A stretch of 64,000 bases of DNA from contig CAJNDS010002842.1 of assembly GCA_905221605.1 (NCBI GenBank), forward strand, positions 1 to 64,000. Reading direction: 5' to 3'. Positions within the stretch are counted from its first letter, which is position 1; each line of letters starts with the position of its first letter. Source of the DNA: Symbiodinium natans. Lineage: Eukaryota > Sar > Dinophyceae > Suessiales > Symbiodiniaceae. The notes under the pieces are model-generated. The model saw only the letters and a list, made by a program, of their open reading frames with translations. It did no database searches and was not told where the DNA came from. Below, piece by piece: positions 26,201 through 39,284 of the stretch. The translations under genes were made by a program, and so were the position numbers.

Positions 26201-29200
26201 CCTTGTCCTGGCCCGCGCGCGGGCGGCCTTGGCCTTGGTTTTGGCTCTTCCAGATTGACCGGCCCTGTTGGGCACTCAAGGGTCTGGCCTTGTCCTGGCC
26301 CGCGCGCGGGCGGCCTTGGCCTTGGTTTTGGCCCTTCCAGATTGACCGGCCCTGTTGGGCACTCAAGGGTCTGGCCTTGTCCTGGCCCGCGCGCGGGCGG
26401 CCTTGGCCTTGGTTTTGGCCCTTCCAGATTGACCGGCCCTGTTGGGCACTCAAGGGTCTGGCCTTGTCCTGGCCCGCGCGCGGGCGGCCTTGGCCTTGGT
26501 TTTGGCCCTTCCAGATTGACCGGCCCTGTTGGGCACTCAAGGGTCTGGCCTTGTCCTGGCCTTGGCCTTGGTTTTGGCCCTTCCAGATTGACCGGCCCTG
26601 TTGGGCACTCAAGGGTCTGGCCTTGTCCTGGCCCGCGCGCGGCCTTGGCTCAAACTCCGACCCCCCCTTGAGAGGGAAAGTTTGCCTCCAAAAACACCCC
26701 AAATGAGGGGGACCCCAGGATCGGCCCGGGTCCCAGTTAAAAATGCGATTTTTTAGTACTGAAATCGACGGTTCTGGGTGGCCTCTCGTTTTCTGGATTT
26801 TTGACCAAAACCGAGCCTTCATTGGTTTCAGGATTTCAAGTCCCGCCCCTCTATGGGGGCCGATGAAATGGTTCGTGGGTAGGATGGTCCATGACAGAGT
26901 GAGGTTGGAGGACAGGGCTTGCTGATGAGAAATGTAAACTTTTTATTTTCTTAATGTTTTGGGATTCTCTGGGTGGGTGGGTTTTTTTCTGTTGCCTACA
27001 CACACTGCTGGCCTAGTAAATGCTCGAACATGAGATGCTGAACCTAAACCCTAAACCCTAAACCCTAAACCCTAAACCCTAAACCCTAAACCCTAAACCC
27101 TAAACCCTAAACCCTAAACCCTAAACCCTAAACCCTAAACCCTAAACCCTAAACCCTAAACCCTAAACCCTGAACCCTAGCCATCCAAAAGCCCTTTCAA
27201 GGAGAGGGTGGCGGTGCGGAACTGCAGAGGGAGCGGTTGCCCGCTTCCCTGGTCGAGGCGCTGCCTTCTTACTAGAAGCAAGGTTTAGGGTTTAGGGTTT
27301 AGGGTTTAGGGTTTAGGGTTTAAGGTTTAGGGTTTAGGGTTTAGGGTTTAGGGTTTAGGGTTTAGGGTTCAGGGTTCAGGGTTCAGGGTTTAGGGTTTAG
27401 GGTTTGGGGTTTAGGTCTTTTTTTTTCAGATCTCCTTCTTCCGATGGCCCGGCCGTAGGTCCGGCCGAAGACGGGCCGCCGACACCAGATTCGCGTTCAC
27501 TTGGCAGCTGCTGGGCATCCTGCCTCCTGGCTCCCAGGGATATGAGGAACTTGGGGGTAGGGTTTAGGGCTTAGGGTTTAGGGTTTAGGGTTTAGGGTTT
27601 AGGGTTTAGGGTTTAGGCTTTAGGCTTTAGGGTTTAGGGTTTAGGGTTTAGGGTTTAGGGTTCAGGGTTTAGGGTTTAGGGTTTAGGGGAGCTGGGCGTT
27701 GCAGGGTTTTCTGTGGTTCACGGTTTAGTAGGATGGTGTAGGTCTCCGGGTGCGTCAGGATCTTCTGGCAGCACATCCACACACATATTGTTCGGGCCTT
27801 CTTTCGGATTCGCTGCTATACCCTAAACCCTAAAGCCTAAACCCCAAGCCCCAAACCTTCAGGTTGTTTTGAGAGGATGATGGCGGGTTATTTGCGAGTT
27901 TGTGCCTGTTGGGCTTTTCTAGAATCCCAAAACCTGTAAACTATAGAGGCTCCCAAACTTCAACCACGAATTGAAATCCTTCCGAGGTGCTGGGCGATGA
28001 CTCCTACGGGGGCCAGCCGTGGGGCGTGCGAGGCTCTTGGGGTTTAGGTCTTAACTGTTTATATAGGGTTTTCAGTGTAAGTACTTTCGTGGCCGTAATA
28101 ATTCGAATAGGGTTTGGGTGCATTTTATAGTATATTTATATAGGCACCATGAGGGAATACCATAAGTAACTATTTGCGACACCTATATCACGCTGGGGAC
28201 TCCTTAAAGATCCCTTTGCTTACACTTAAAAGACTCACCAGGGGCCTCTGTCGAAGGTATCCCGTACCAAGACCTGAACCCTAACCCTACTTGGAGGTTC
28301 ATGGTACTTATTAACCAATTATATCTGTACATAGAACTGTACTGATTAACCAATTCTAGCTGTACGAATTCACCAACTATAGCTGTGCTTATAACCCCAC
28401 TCATAAGCCCCTTAAGTGTCCAAATATGGTTGTCAGTACAGTTGTAAGTACAGTTATAATTGGTCAATAAGTACCATGAACCTCCAAGTAAACCCCGACG
28501 TAGACCAGGAGTTTGTTATGCTGTGGTTCGAGGTGTTGGGCAGGGCTTTGGGCTCTCGGTTTTCGGACCCACGGGATATCAGCCACGCTCAACCCAAACC
28601 CTCTCAATGCCTGGAACCCTAAGCCCCAAACCCTGTAGTTCGGGATAGGAATAGGGTTTGGGTTTTGCGTTTAGGGTAGAGAGGAGCCCCATTGCGAGAT
28701 CGCGACAGGTCCCCACCCCCGCCCAAACTTGCAAGCCCTCAACCCCTAAACCCGAAACCAGAACCCTAAACCCTAAACCCTGAACCCTAAACCCTGAACC
28801 CTGAACCCTGAACCCTACCCCCCTCCTCCCCCCCTCCCGCCCCCTAAATTAAGCCTCCGCACCACCTTCTCGGAAGGCGGCAGCTACCGCATGTACCTGC
28901 ACGCCTGGAAGCTAAAGCTGCCCTGGACTCCTGACTTTGTTTCTGGGCATGTCTTGCCTCAAGAGCCCTAAACCCTAAACCCTAAAGCCTAAACCCAAAA
29001 CCCTAAACCCAGTCTAAAGGCAAGCTCCACAAGCTGCCGGAGTCCCAACTTCAGCGCCTTCCGAACCCCAAGCGCAGGGTTTAGGGTTTTTAGGGTTTAA
29101 GGTTTAGGGTGTTGGGGGTCCCAAATTCTCTCTGATGCCTCAAACCTACAACCTTGCGATCTCTTGCTAACCCCTAACCCCTAACCCCTAAACCCTTAAC

Positions 29201-32163
29201 CCTAAACCCTAAACCCTAAACCCTAAACCCTAAACCCTAAACCCTAAACCCTAAACCCTAAACCCTAAACCCTAAACCCTAAACCCTAACCCTGACCCCT
29301 AAGCCCTAAACAGTCCGCAAGGAGGGAGGATGTCTGCTCCATGGAAGATCCGTGCAGTTGGCTCGAGGATCAGCTCCTCTTGGATGACGGCACGGTTTAG
29401 GGTCTAGGGTTTAGGGTTTAGGGTTTAGGGTGTAGGGTTTAGGGTTTAGGGTTTCGGACTTCAGGGTTTCGGACTGCAGGGTGTAGGGCTGAGTGTTGAG
29501 TCCTCAGGGTCCTCAGCTTCACAACGCACGACCCAAACGCCCAACTGCCGAACCCCAAACTCTATGCCCTAAACCCTTACTGATCCTTACTGAACCCTTA
29601 GGGATTAGGGTCTCAGGTTGAGGGTCAAACCCCCCCATGCAGCTAAACTGTTCATGCTGGATTCGGGTGCCAGTCACCTGGGCTCAAAAGCCCACGAGCG
29701 TGACACGCGCTTGGCGGAAAAAATTGCCGGCGTTGGGTTCAGGGTTCAGGGTTCAGGGTTTCGGGTTTAGGGTTTAGGGCTAGGGTTTAGGGCTAGGGTA
29801 GTTACATGATCCCTCAATATGGTCCCTTACCTCCTGTAAAGAGCTCTGAAGTATGGACTCTCGGGTGTTGAAGGGTATAAAGAGGGTATACAAGGGGTCC
29901 CCTTTCAAGGGCCCACAGGAAGGGACCATGTAACTACCCTAAGAGTTTAGAATTCAGGGTGATGCGGGCTTGAGCACCCGATGAAACCCTGCAAACCCCC
30001 CAAAGCCCTAAACTTATCAGCTCCTTATATCTAAGGTTGGAACCATGCACCCTTGGGATGGTTTTGTATACCCTTGTTTAAAGGATTTAAAGGGGTCCGA
30101 AGTACGGGGGCCCTTATTATGCAAGTGTATGTAAGGGTTATACAACAGGGGGCCCAAATTAAGGGCCAATACTTCGGATCCCCTATTCTAGATGAAGGAT
30201 TCCAGAATCCCTGCAGCATCGGGAGAATCAGATGGGATCGGACTTAACCTGCCTGTGGAACTGCTTTTCTGCTTCAAACAGAACGCTACTGGAGGGCTCA
30301 TGGGTAGGGTTTGGGGTTAGTTTAGGGCTGCCCGAAACCACTTAACATACCCATGAACCACTAAAGTCCTGTAAGCCCCAGCCCTGTGTAGCAAACAAGC
30401 CCTTCTCATAACCCTCCTGAGGATTTGGGGCTTGGGTAACAGGCCTAGAATCTTCGCACAAGGACCCAGAGTGGGCCCGTGTTCTTTTTGTTTTTTTATG
30501 GTTAGGTTCCCTTGCAAACCCCTCTAAACAGACAGTGGGCTACCCCTTGTACTTCCAGCCAACTAATCCTGAAACCCTAAACCCTGCACCCCAATTCAGC
30601 CCGGACCTACAAAAGAGGCAGATTTTTGGGGTTCGCGTGCTGAGGCATGCGAGCGAGAACCCCAAGCTGCCAGCGAAGCTCAAGGACGGATCCATGCGGG
30701 ACTGGTTTAGGGTTTCGGGTCTCGGGTTGAGGGTACCGGCCCTCATTTTCATTCACGCGTTTATCCCCCCCAACTGGAAGAAGGCCCAGATGAGGCTTCA
30801 CCAAGTATGCCTTACTTGACTTGGCTTCCAAGAGTCCAAGAGTTTGACCTCAACTTTCCACTTGACACGCGTTTCGCTTAGGCTCGAAGTGGCCCCAACA
30901 TCCTTACTTAAGAAGGCCTTAGGGCTCAAAGACCCTGAAATAAGAGTCCTCAGAGCCCTTAGGGTGTTGGATACATGTTAAGAACCACCTAAGCGTTTTC
31001 TGTAGGTTGGAATGTTGAGGCCGCGCGTGGCGCAGGTGCAGGAAGTTACAAACTGACGGCCGCGGTTGTAGGGTGCAGGACTCTCCAACCCAGGGTGGGC
31101 ATACAGCGTAGAGTATGTAGTTAAGTGGAGATGTTTTTTTGTGAAATGTATATCAGGTACTCAGGCTAGATCTTTGCGTTTTGGGCGGACACTACGCTCT
31201 CACCCTTTTGCATGAGGCAGTATGCAGTAGGTTACTCTAGATTAGAATGCTGGGCTTGCCCTGCCATAAGGTTTTGTTGCGGTAGGCTGTTCTCTTCAAC
31301 TACCCGAAGCCAAGCCGGCCCAAACCCAAAACAAGAAATGGCCAGAGCAAAAGACCACTTCACTCCCAGGGTTTAGGGTGTAGGGTTTGGGGTTTAGGGT
31401 TTAGAGATTGGCGCTTAGGGTTCTTTGTCTTTCCACCTGCACACAGAGAGTCTCAGCAGTGGCAGCATCTAAGGCGAGCGGGGGCAAGTCTATGCGAGCA
31501 AACCGTAAACCCTTATAAGCCCTAAACCATAAACCCTGAACCCTAAACCCTAAACCCTAAACCCTCAGGAGCTTGGCATCACCTTCATCGGCCCGCCTTC
31601 GGGTGTGATGGCTGCGCGTGGATCTCGGCATGACAGAAAGATCGCTCAAGTTGTAGGGTTCCCTCCTGAACCCCAAACCCTAAACCCTAAACCCAGAGGC
31701 CAGATTCTCCCCCCCAGTTCGGTTCTCTCCCTGTCTTCAAAACAGGTCAATCTGCCTTGTGTGCGAGACAGCCAGTAGAACACCATGTGGTTTTCTTGGA
31801 AGGTTTAGGGTTTTGGGGGTCGGGTTTAGGGTTTGGGTTTGGGCTACATCGAGTTTGATCCTAGTAGTGGTGCAAAGCAGGGTATCTCTAAAAAGGATGG
31901 GACATTTCATCAACCCCACCAGATACTTGGGCAGGACTCTTTTTTGTGCATCGGCCTCAGGGGGCATCGGGTTATGGGGTCATAGGGTTACAGGGTTAGA
32001 GGGTCATAGGGTTATAGGGTTATAGGGTTATAGTGTTATGGTTTAGGGTCTGCCAGACAAAAACCGATCCCGGCAGGCTCGGAGACAAAATTGCAGCCAA
32101 CATCTTGGCGCAGACAGCCAAGGCAAGGCCGATTTTGGGCAGCTTGCTGATATGGGCTGGGGT

Positions 32164-32197
<34 letters not shown>

Positions 32198-35100
32198 AGG
32201 GTTTAGGGTTTAGGGTTTAGGGTTTAGGGTTAAGGGTTAAGGGTTTAGGGTTTAGGGTTTAGGGTTCAGGGTCCAGAGTCTAGAGTCTAGGGTTTGGGGG
32301 TTAGGGTGCAATTTGAGTTTTTTGCATCAACACCAGCCCTAAACGACATCCAAAGCCCGAAAACTCTGAACTCCCAAGCGTGGAATCTTTAGACGATGGC
32401 TCTACCTGTACCCGCATTGTCGTTCTTGTTCATTGAACAAGGGTTTAAAAGTTTAGGTTCAGGCTTAGGGTTCACAGGCTGGCCGGAGTCCTCCATGATT
32501 GCTGCCGCACTGCCGTTGAGATGGGATGCATAGAGGGTATTCGAGTGAGCTGTACTCAACCCATAAGCCTTCAGAAACATGTTCTGCAACATGAACTGTT
32601 GTGTACACCGCCGGAAACTTTCGGTGCTCTGCCGGTAAGTTACCTTCTCCTCCAGGAAACTCGGCCAACGTAAGAAACCCTTTCTGAAAGAACTGGGTCT
32701 AAACTCCTGATGCCTTCTACAAGCTACGTATAAATCCTATACCCTAACCTTGAAAACTAAACCTTAGTGAAGAGCTTTGAATGTCCAGGACCCTTGTATT
32801 AAATCCCGAGCCCCACCTCCCTCAACCCTGTACACCCTAAACTGACCCTGCACCCACAACCCTGAGCCCTGAACCCTAAATGCACCACATCTCATCTCTA
32901 TCCGCTGCACACCGCCCAAGAAAATCTGTACACCCTCCCCTGGAGCCTCCTTCGAAACCCTGTCCACTACATCATAGACTCGCCTCCCGCCATTCCCTTT
33001 AATAAGAAAGAAGCGTACCTTAGTCGTGTGCTGTCCTTGTGACTACAGGATTGCGCTCCTCGCGAACCATGACCAAAACCCCCAACCCCAACGACCCCCA
33101 ACCCCAAACCCCAGACCCTAAGCCCCAAGCCTCAAGCCCGAAACCCTAAACCTTATAAGCCCTAAGCATCCCTAAACCCTAAACCCCAAACCCCAAACCC
33201 TAAACCCTAAACCCTAAACCCCAAACCCTAAACCCTAAACCCTAAACCCTAAACCCCAATCTCTCCTCCAGGTGCCAAGCATCCCATGGAGTGGCGACGG
33301 CCTGACGTGCCAACTAACTGCGGAAGGCAGCCGGAGATGAGGGCTCATCTCAGGGTTTAGGGTTTAGGGTTTAGGGTTTAGGGTTTAGGGTTTAGGGTTT
33401 AGGGTTTAGGGTTTAGGGCTTAAGGTGTCGGGTTTGGGGTTTGGGGTTTAGGGTTTAGGGTTTAGGGTTGTTTCGGGACTTTGAATTTAGGATTTCGGGG
33501 TTTAGGCGGTTTTAACGTGTCTTAGGGTCTTAGGGTTCAGGGGCGTACAGAATCTTGTGACACTGTAGTTTCGGGCCTAGGGTTTAGGATTTAGGGGCTT
33601 AAGGTTTAGGGTATTCATGAGCATGTTTGGTAGTTTAGTAGGGCTTCCAAGCTTTAGGCGGCCTGCAGGTACCATCGGGTTTATGAGTTTTCAGGTCTCA
33701 GGGGTGTGTAGAGGGTTTGTGCGTTTGTAGGGGTTACGGTTACAGGTCTCATACACGCTGTTTGTAGAGTTCGGTGCCATTGTGATCCTGAAGTATGCAA
33801 AAACCAGAGGCCTTCCGTACAGCTACAGGGACCTCTATGCACCCTAAACCTCATCGTGTTCCCTAAGGCGGTACCCTTGGGCTTGGGGACCCTTATATAC
33901 AGATTCCTAAGGTAGTGTAAGGGCCAGATAAGGAACATATCAAGGGTACCTCTTAGGGGTACATCCTCAGGGGTACGAGTCTTCATCCCTTGAAAACCCC
34001 TGGACCCTAAGCCCTGATCCAACCCCTCTGGCCCTTGGTGACCTACTTTTTGTTCTCTACTGGTTCTTGGGACCTAGACCCTAAACCCTAAACCCTAAAC
34101 CGAGGGAATTCGGTGCATGGGAGATGAGGTTCTTTGCGATCTTTGCGAAGAATCTGCTAGGATCCACAGTCGGCTCTTATTCACTTTTTTTCATGGCTTA
34201 GGTTTCCCTATGAGGCGCTTTACAGCAAAAAAACAGCACCCTTATTTTTCCTGAGTTACTCCTGGGTCTAGTCTGTAATGAAGTTTCCTACGCCCCGGCA
34301 CAGGAACCGTGCCAGACGATGCCGGGAGTCTCAGTCAAACAGCGGCCAGTGTTGAGTCTACCATCAAGAGACCCCGATAATAGACCCTCCCTAGACCCCC
34401 GAAGTATGCAAAATAATGGTACATATTATGACTTTGGGCAATTTCGTACATACCCTGAGAGTCCAGGCAACCCCATGTAGGAGGAAGCTGGAAGAAGCTG
34501 AAAGCAGTGGCTCCAAGCCCTAAACAGACAGTGAGAGCTTGATTAGTCTAGGACCCTTGGTTGTGCTCTGATGATCCCTAGTACTGGTGCCATGGGTTCC
34601 CCTGCTACCCCCCTCGATGCTACCCCCTAGGTTCCCCCATACGTAAGGCTATTGGGGATACTCAAGCCTAATTTATGGTTTTATGGTTGTTCGAGGGGGG
34701 TGCCTTGGGGGGGGGGGGGGGGGGTAGTTCAGAGGAGGGGTGGTAGGGAAACCTATGATGGTGAGGTTCTCATACACTACACTGGTGGCATGCCCTGGGC
34801 ATCGGATAAGGCGCTGTTGATGGTGTAGGGCTTCGGGTCTTTGACGACTGCCCAGCATATTCTACGCGTAAGCCATTCCGAGGTCCCAAACCCTAAGCCC
34901 CTTATTTGTAGGATCATGTTCCGGGGGCTGGACTTAAGATTTTTAGCGTTAAAAAAACCCCGCATCTAGGGTTTTTGAACGCTGAAGAGCCCTAGACACG
35001 CAGTTGGATGCAAGGTCATGCTGCTTCGTTTGGAAAGCTGCAGACTTCAAGCACGCAGTGCCCGAAGCCCTGAACCCTATAGCCCTCAAACCCTAAACCC

Positions 35101-38100
35101 TACAACCCTGAAACCCTGAATTCTAACACCCTAAACCCTAAAACCCTAAACCCTGAAACCCTGAAACCTTAGACCCTACACCCTCAATCATTTTTAGGGT
35201 GCGGACGTGAGGTTTTCAACAAAGCCGTGGTCCCAAAAAACCCTAAACCCTATAACCCTAAAGCCTGAAACCCTAGAACCCTAAACCCTAACACCCCAAA
35301 CCCTAAACTTAAACCCTAGGCCCTAAAACCCTAAAACCCTAAAACCCTAAAACCCTAAAACCCTAGAACCCTAGAACCCTCAACCCGAGGTTTTCAACAA
35401 AGCCATGGTCAAGACCGTGGAAGACTGTGTGGAGCGCGCGGAGAAAGTGGGCTTTCCCATCATGGTGAAGGCGGGGGGTTTAGGGTTGAGGGTTGAGGGT
35501 TTAGGGTTTGGGGGTTTAGGGTTCCAGGATGTAGAAGGCGTTCTTCCAGTAGACACTGACATAATTGCTCCAGATTCTAAGGCACTTAAATCTTGAATTA
35601 GAATGGGAGTTTCGCGTGGCCAAAGGGTTGGGAAGGTTGATGGGCAGTTCTAACTGGGCTTCTAAGTAACCCTGAACCCTGATTTAGGGTATGCATAACC
35701 TTCTGCTTATAAGCCCTCTATGTCGTTCGTTGTTTTCTGGGAACAAAAAGCCCTGCCAAGCCCCACAGCCTCGGCCAAATGCATTAAGTACCTGAAATTC
35801 AGGGTTTCAGGTTTAGGGTTCAGGGTTTAGGGCTTCAAAGAAAATACTACAATTGTCGTACCTGGAACTCTCTAGAGCTCGACCACCTTAATTCCCGACA
35901 TAGAAAATGGAGACCCAAAAAGGTCAAAACTGCGAATCTCCCCCCCCCCCCCCCTTTTAGGGTCTAGGGTTTAGGGTTTAGGGTTTAGGGTCCATGGGTT
36001 TAGCGTGTGGGGCTTGGGGTTTAGGGTTTCGGGATGAGATTTTTAGGTGGTCATGGTACTCACAACGGCTTTGTGTTTGCATATTTGGCTTGTTTGCCCG
36101 GGACCTTTTTCACAACGACGGGTGAACTCATGCACAAACCTGTAGACCTCCTGGGAACCCTAACCCCCCTGAACCCTAAACCCTAACCCCCTAAACCCAA
36201 AACCCTAGAGCCGAAACCATCAGCCCCTCAGGCCTCGGAAGGAGGCGGAGGCAAAGGTATCCGCAAGGCAACCAACATGGAGGCAGGGCACAGGATGTCC
36301 CTGTCTGGTCTCTAAACCATGAACCCTTAGGGTTTAGGGTTTAGGATTTAGGGTTTAGGGTTTAGGGTTTAGGGTTTAAGGTTTAGGTAGACCTTAAGCC
36401 CCTTTATCCTAATGCTCTTCCTGCTTACGTGGGGACCTCCTGAGTAAAGTCATTTTTGCCGGACGGTTTGGGCGTCTAGGGAGGACCCTAAAACCTAAAA
36501 CCTAAACCCTAAACCCCAGCTTCCAAGACCCCACAACCCCTCGAAGCCTGAACTTGGCTGCTTGCTGTCTGTTGTCGAGTGCCTTAGCAGAGATCTAGGG
36601 GCGGGATCTCAGGGGTCTGGGCTCCGACATAGCTGTAGGCGCCCTAAGTTTCCGAAGTGGGTTGTAAGTGGACTTATACTTGGGGTGATAAGCGCCCATG
36701 AACCTCCGAGCATAACACCCAGCCCTAAACCCGGAACCCGGCACCCAAACCCTGAACCCTCAACCCTCAACCCACAGCCCTCAACGCTCAACCCTCAACC
36801 CTCAAGCCTAAACCCTAAAGCCTAAACCCTAAACTCTAAACTCTAAACTCTAAACTAAACCCTAAACCCTAAATGTGAAATTGACGTGAAGGGTGTGACT
36901 GTCTGAGGCATCTGAGTTCTAGCTATCGAGTCCGGGTTTGAGGTTGAGGGTTAAACATATTCCTACACCCTAAACTTAAACCCTGAACCCTAAACCCCAA
37001 ACCCTAAACCCTAACCCCTAAACCCCAAACCCTAACCCCAAACCCTAAACCCTAAACCCTAATCCCCATGGGATCAGGAGCTGAAGGTGGCCTTCACCAA
37101 CGTTGCCACGGAGGCCGCCTGTCTTTTTTTTTTTGCCTGGCTTAAAGTGGGGGTTTCCGAAGTATGGGGTTTAGGGTTCAGGGTTCAGGGTTTAGGGTTT
37201 CGGGTTTCGGGTTTCGGGTTTGGGGGTTTCTGAAATCATGCGGGCACCTTACTGTTGTCCGCATTCTAAAGGGATCCTATTATTCGGGGATCGACATTGG
37301 GGGTTCCCCTGTTTTCGTAAACCGCCAAGTAATGTTGCGGCTTTGGAGACTTGGTTGCGTTAACCCTGTGTTGTTTGTTCCCCAAGCAGGTTTAGGGTTT
37401 ACCTAAACACCCCAAAAAACAGTTGCAAAAGACTGGCCCATAGGTTTTTGGTCTTTGTTTTTTGCACACTTTGGGCGTCCAGGTAGGGTTAATAGGGACT
37501 GTGTCAGCCGAGGTCGATGTTCCTGCGCTCCGCGCCTAACCCCTAAAAACATCCATCAACCTTGCAAGTGACACACTCCTGTGGTCTTCTGAACCTTGAC
37601 CACTATAAACCAACCCTCAACTTGCTGGTTCTTCGTAGGGAATGAGGGAAGTAGGTATATACCCTATAAAGAACCCTTCACCATAAGCCCCAAACCCCAA
37701 ACCCCAAACCCCAAACCCCAAACCCTAAACCCTAAACCGGGATATAAGGTACCGAGTTCCCTCAGTCCCTACGTAAGGACCAGTAAACCCTAAACCCTAG
37801 ACCCTAGACCCTAAACCCTAAACCCTAAACCCTAAACCCTAAACCCTAAACCCTAAACCCTAAACCCTAAACCCTAAACCCTACGTAAGGACCCATAAAG
37901 CACCCACTGGCTGATGCCCTGCCAGGTCCCTGGCTCTCCGATCTTCCTTATGCACCTCGGGCTTGTTTTTGTTTTTGAGTCGGCCGCCCGTGCACCGCCC
38001 GGCTTCGTTTAGGGTTTAGGGTTTAGGGTTTAGGGTTTAGGGTTTAGGGTTTAGGGTTTAGGGTTTAGGGTTTTTTCGGTTTTTCCCGAAGCCTGGATTT

Positions 38101-39245
38101 TCTGAAAATTGAACCTAAACCCCAAACCCTAAATTCCAAAGTCCGAAGCCTCGACCCCCAAACCCTTTAGACCTTGAACCCCATGAAGCCTTTTGAGGCC
38201 TCTCTCCCTCTCAGGTCGGACCCATGGGCACTTAGTAGGGTTTAGGGTTTAGGGTTTAGGGTTTAGGGTTTAGGGTTTAGGGTTTAGTACGGTCCCTGAC
38301 CCCTAGTTGAAGTATGGGCCTTTATTATGTACTGGGACTGGGAGTAGGCCCTTTTTTCCTTTTGTTAGGGTTGGGGTTCCCTTATAATCCCTTAAGACCA
38401 AAAAGGGCACACTTTTTACTCCTAGGTTAGTCCCGGGTTTAGGTTTACCCTAAACCCTAAACCCTAAACCCTAAACCCTAAACCCTAAACCATGTATAGT
38501 GTATAGAAGGGTCACAAGGGACTGAAATTGAGGGCCCACACCTAGAACCCTAGAATCCCTTCTCAGGGCCCTGATTAGCCCCCAAAACCCTAAACCGTAA
38601 ACCCTAAGCCCTAAACCCTAAACCCTAAACCCTGAACCCTAAACCCTAAACCCTAAACCCTAACGAAGGGCGCAAATTTGGGGCCCCAGAACCTCAAACT
38701 TTGGCAGGCAGATGGTCTCGAAGGCACGCCACCTTGAAATCCAGATTCTGGGTGACGAGTGCGCCTCCATCGGGGTCGGGGGGGGGGGGGGGGTTAGGGT
38801 TAGGGTTTGGGGTTTAGGGTTTAGGGTTAGGGTTTAGGGTTTAGGGTTTAGGGTCTAGGGTTGACATGATGCTCAGAATCATTGCCTTGGACTTCGGTAA
38901 CTAAAACGAATCATCCTCACAGACTATTGACCTAGTAGAAGAGTAGGTAACCTTTAGCCTTTTTGGGGTAGTATAATCCCCTTATAATCCCAAAGGTTAA
39001 CCTTTAATCCCCCTAGGTTACTGGACAGCTAAGTTGAAGAATTCTGGGTCCACACGTTGCAGATATGCTTTAGACAGCGGAGACGCGTCAGTCACGCTGG
39101 CTCTCTCGCTCTCTCTCTCTCTCTGTATGTATATATATGTATGCATATGCGTATTGATTGCCTTTCTTCGCTTTTTCTGCCTCTCTCTCTCTCTCTGTCT
39201 TTCCTTCTCTCTCTCTCTCTCTTTCATCTCTATCTCTCTCTCCCC

Positions 39246-39284
<39 letters not shown>

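Noticed and set aside
25949-26822. 240- and 280-codon repetitive frames on both strands
   Set aside because: Produced by the 87 bp tandem repeat, whose length is divisible by three. There is no start context or homology.
31746-31772. Possible ACC exon (VNLPCV) after ACAG
   Set aside because: It would precede LGDKIAANI, which is the wrong order, and the correct 'VPSIPWSGDG' exon is at 33272.
39058-39100. Possible ACC exon (YALDSGDASV) after a GCAG acceptor
   Set aside because: A much better and complete match (YGNTLALNGRDCSTQRRF) with correct phase lies at 39648-39704.
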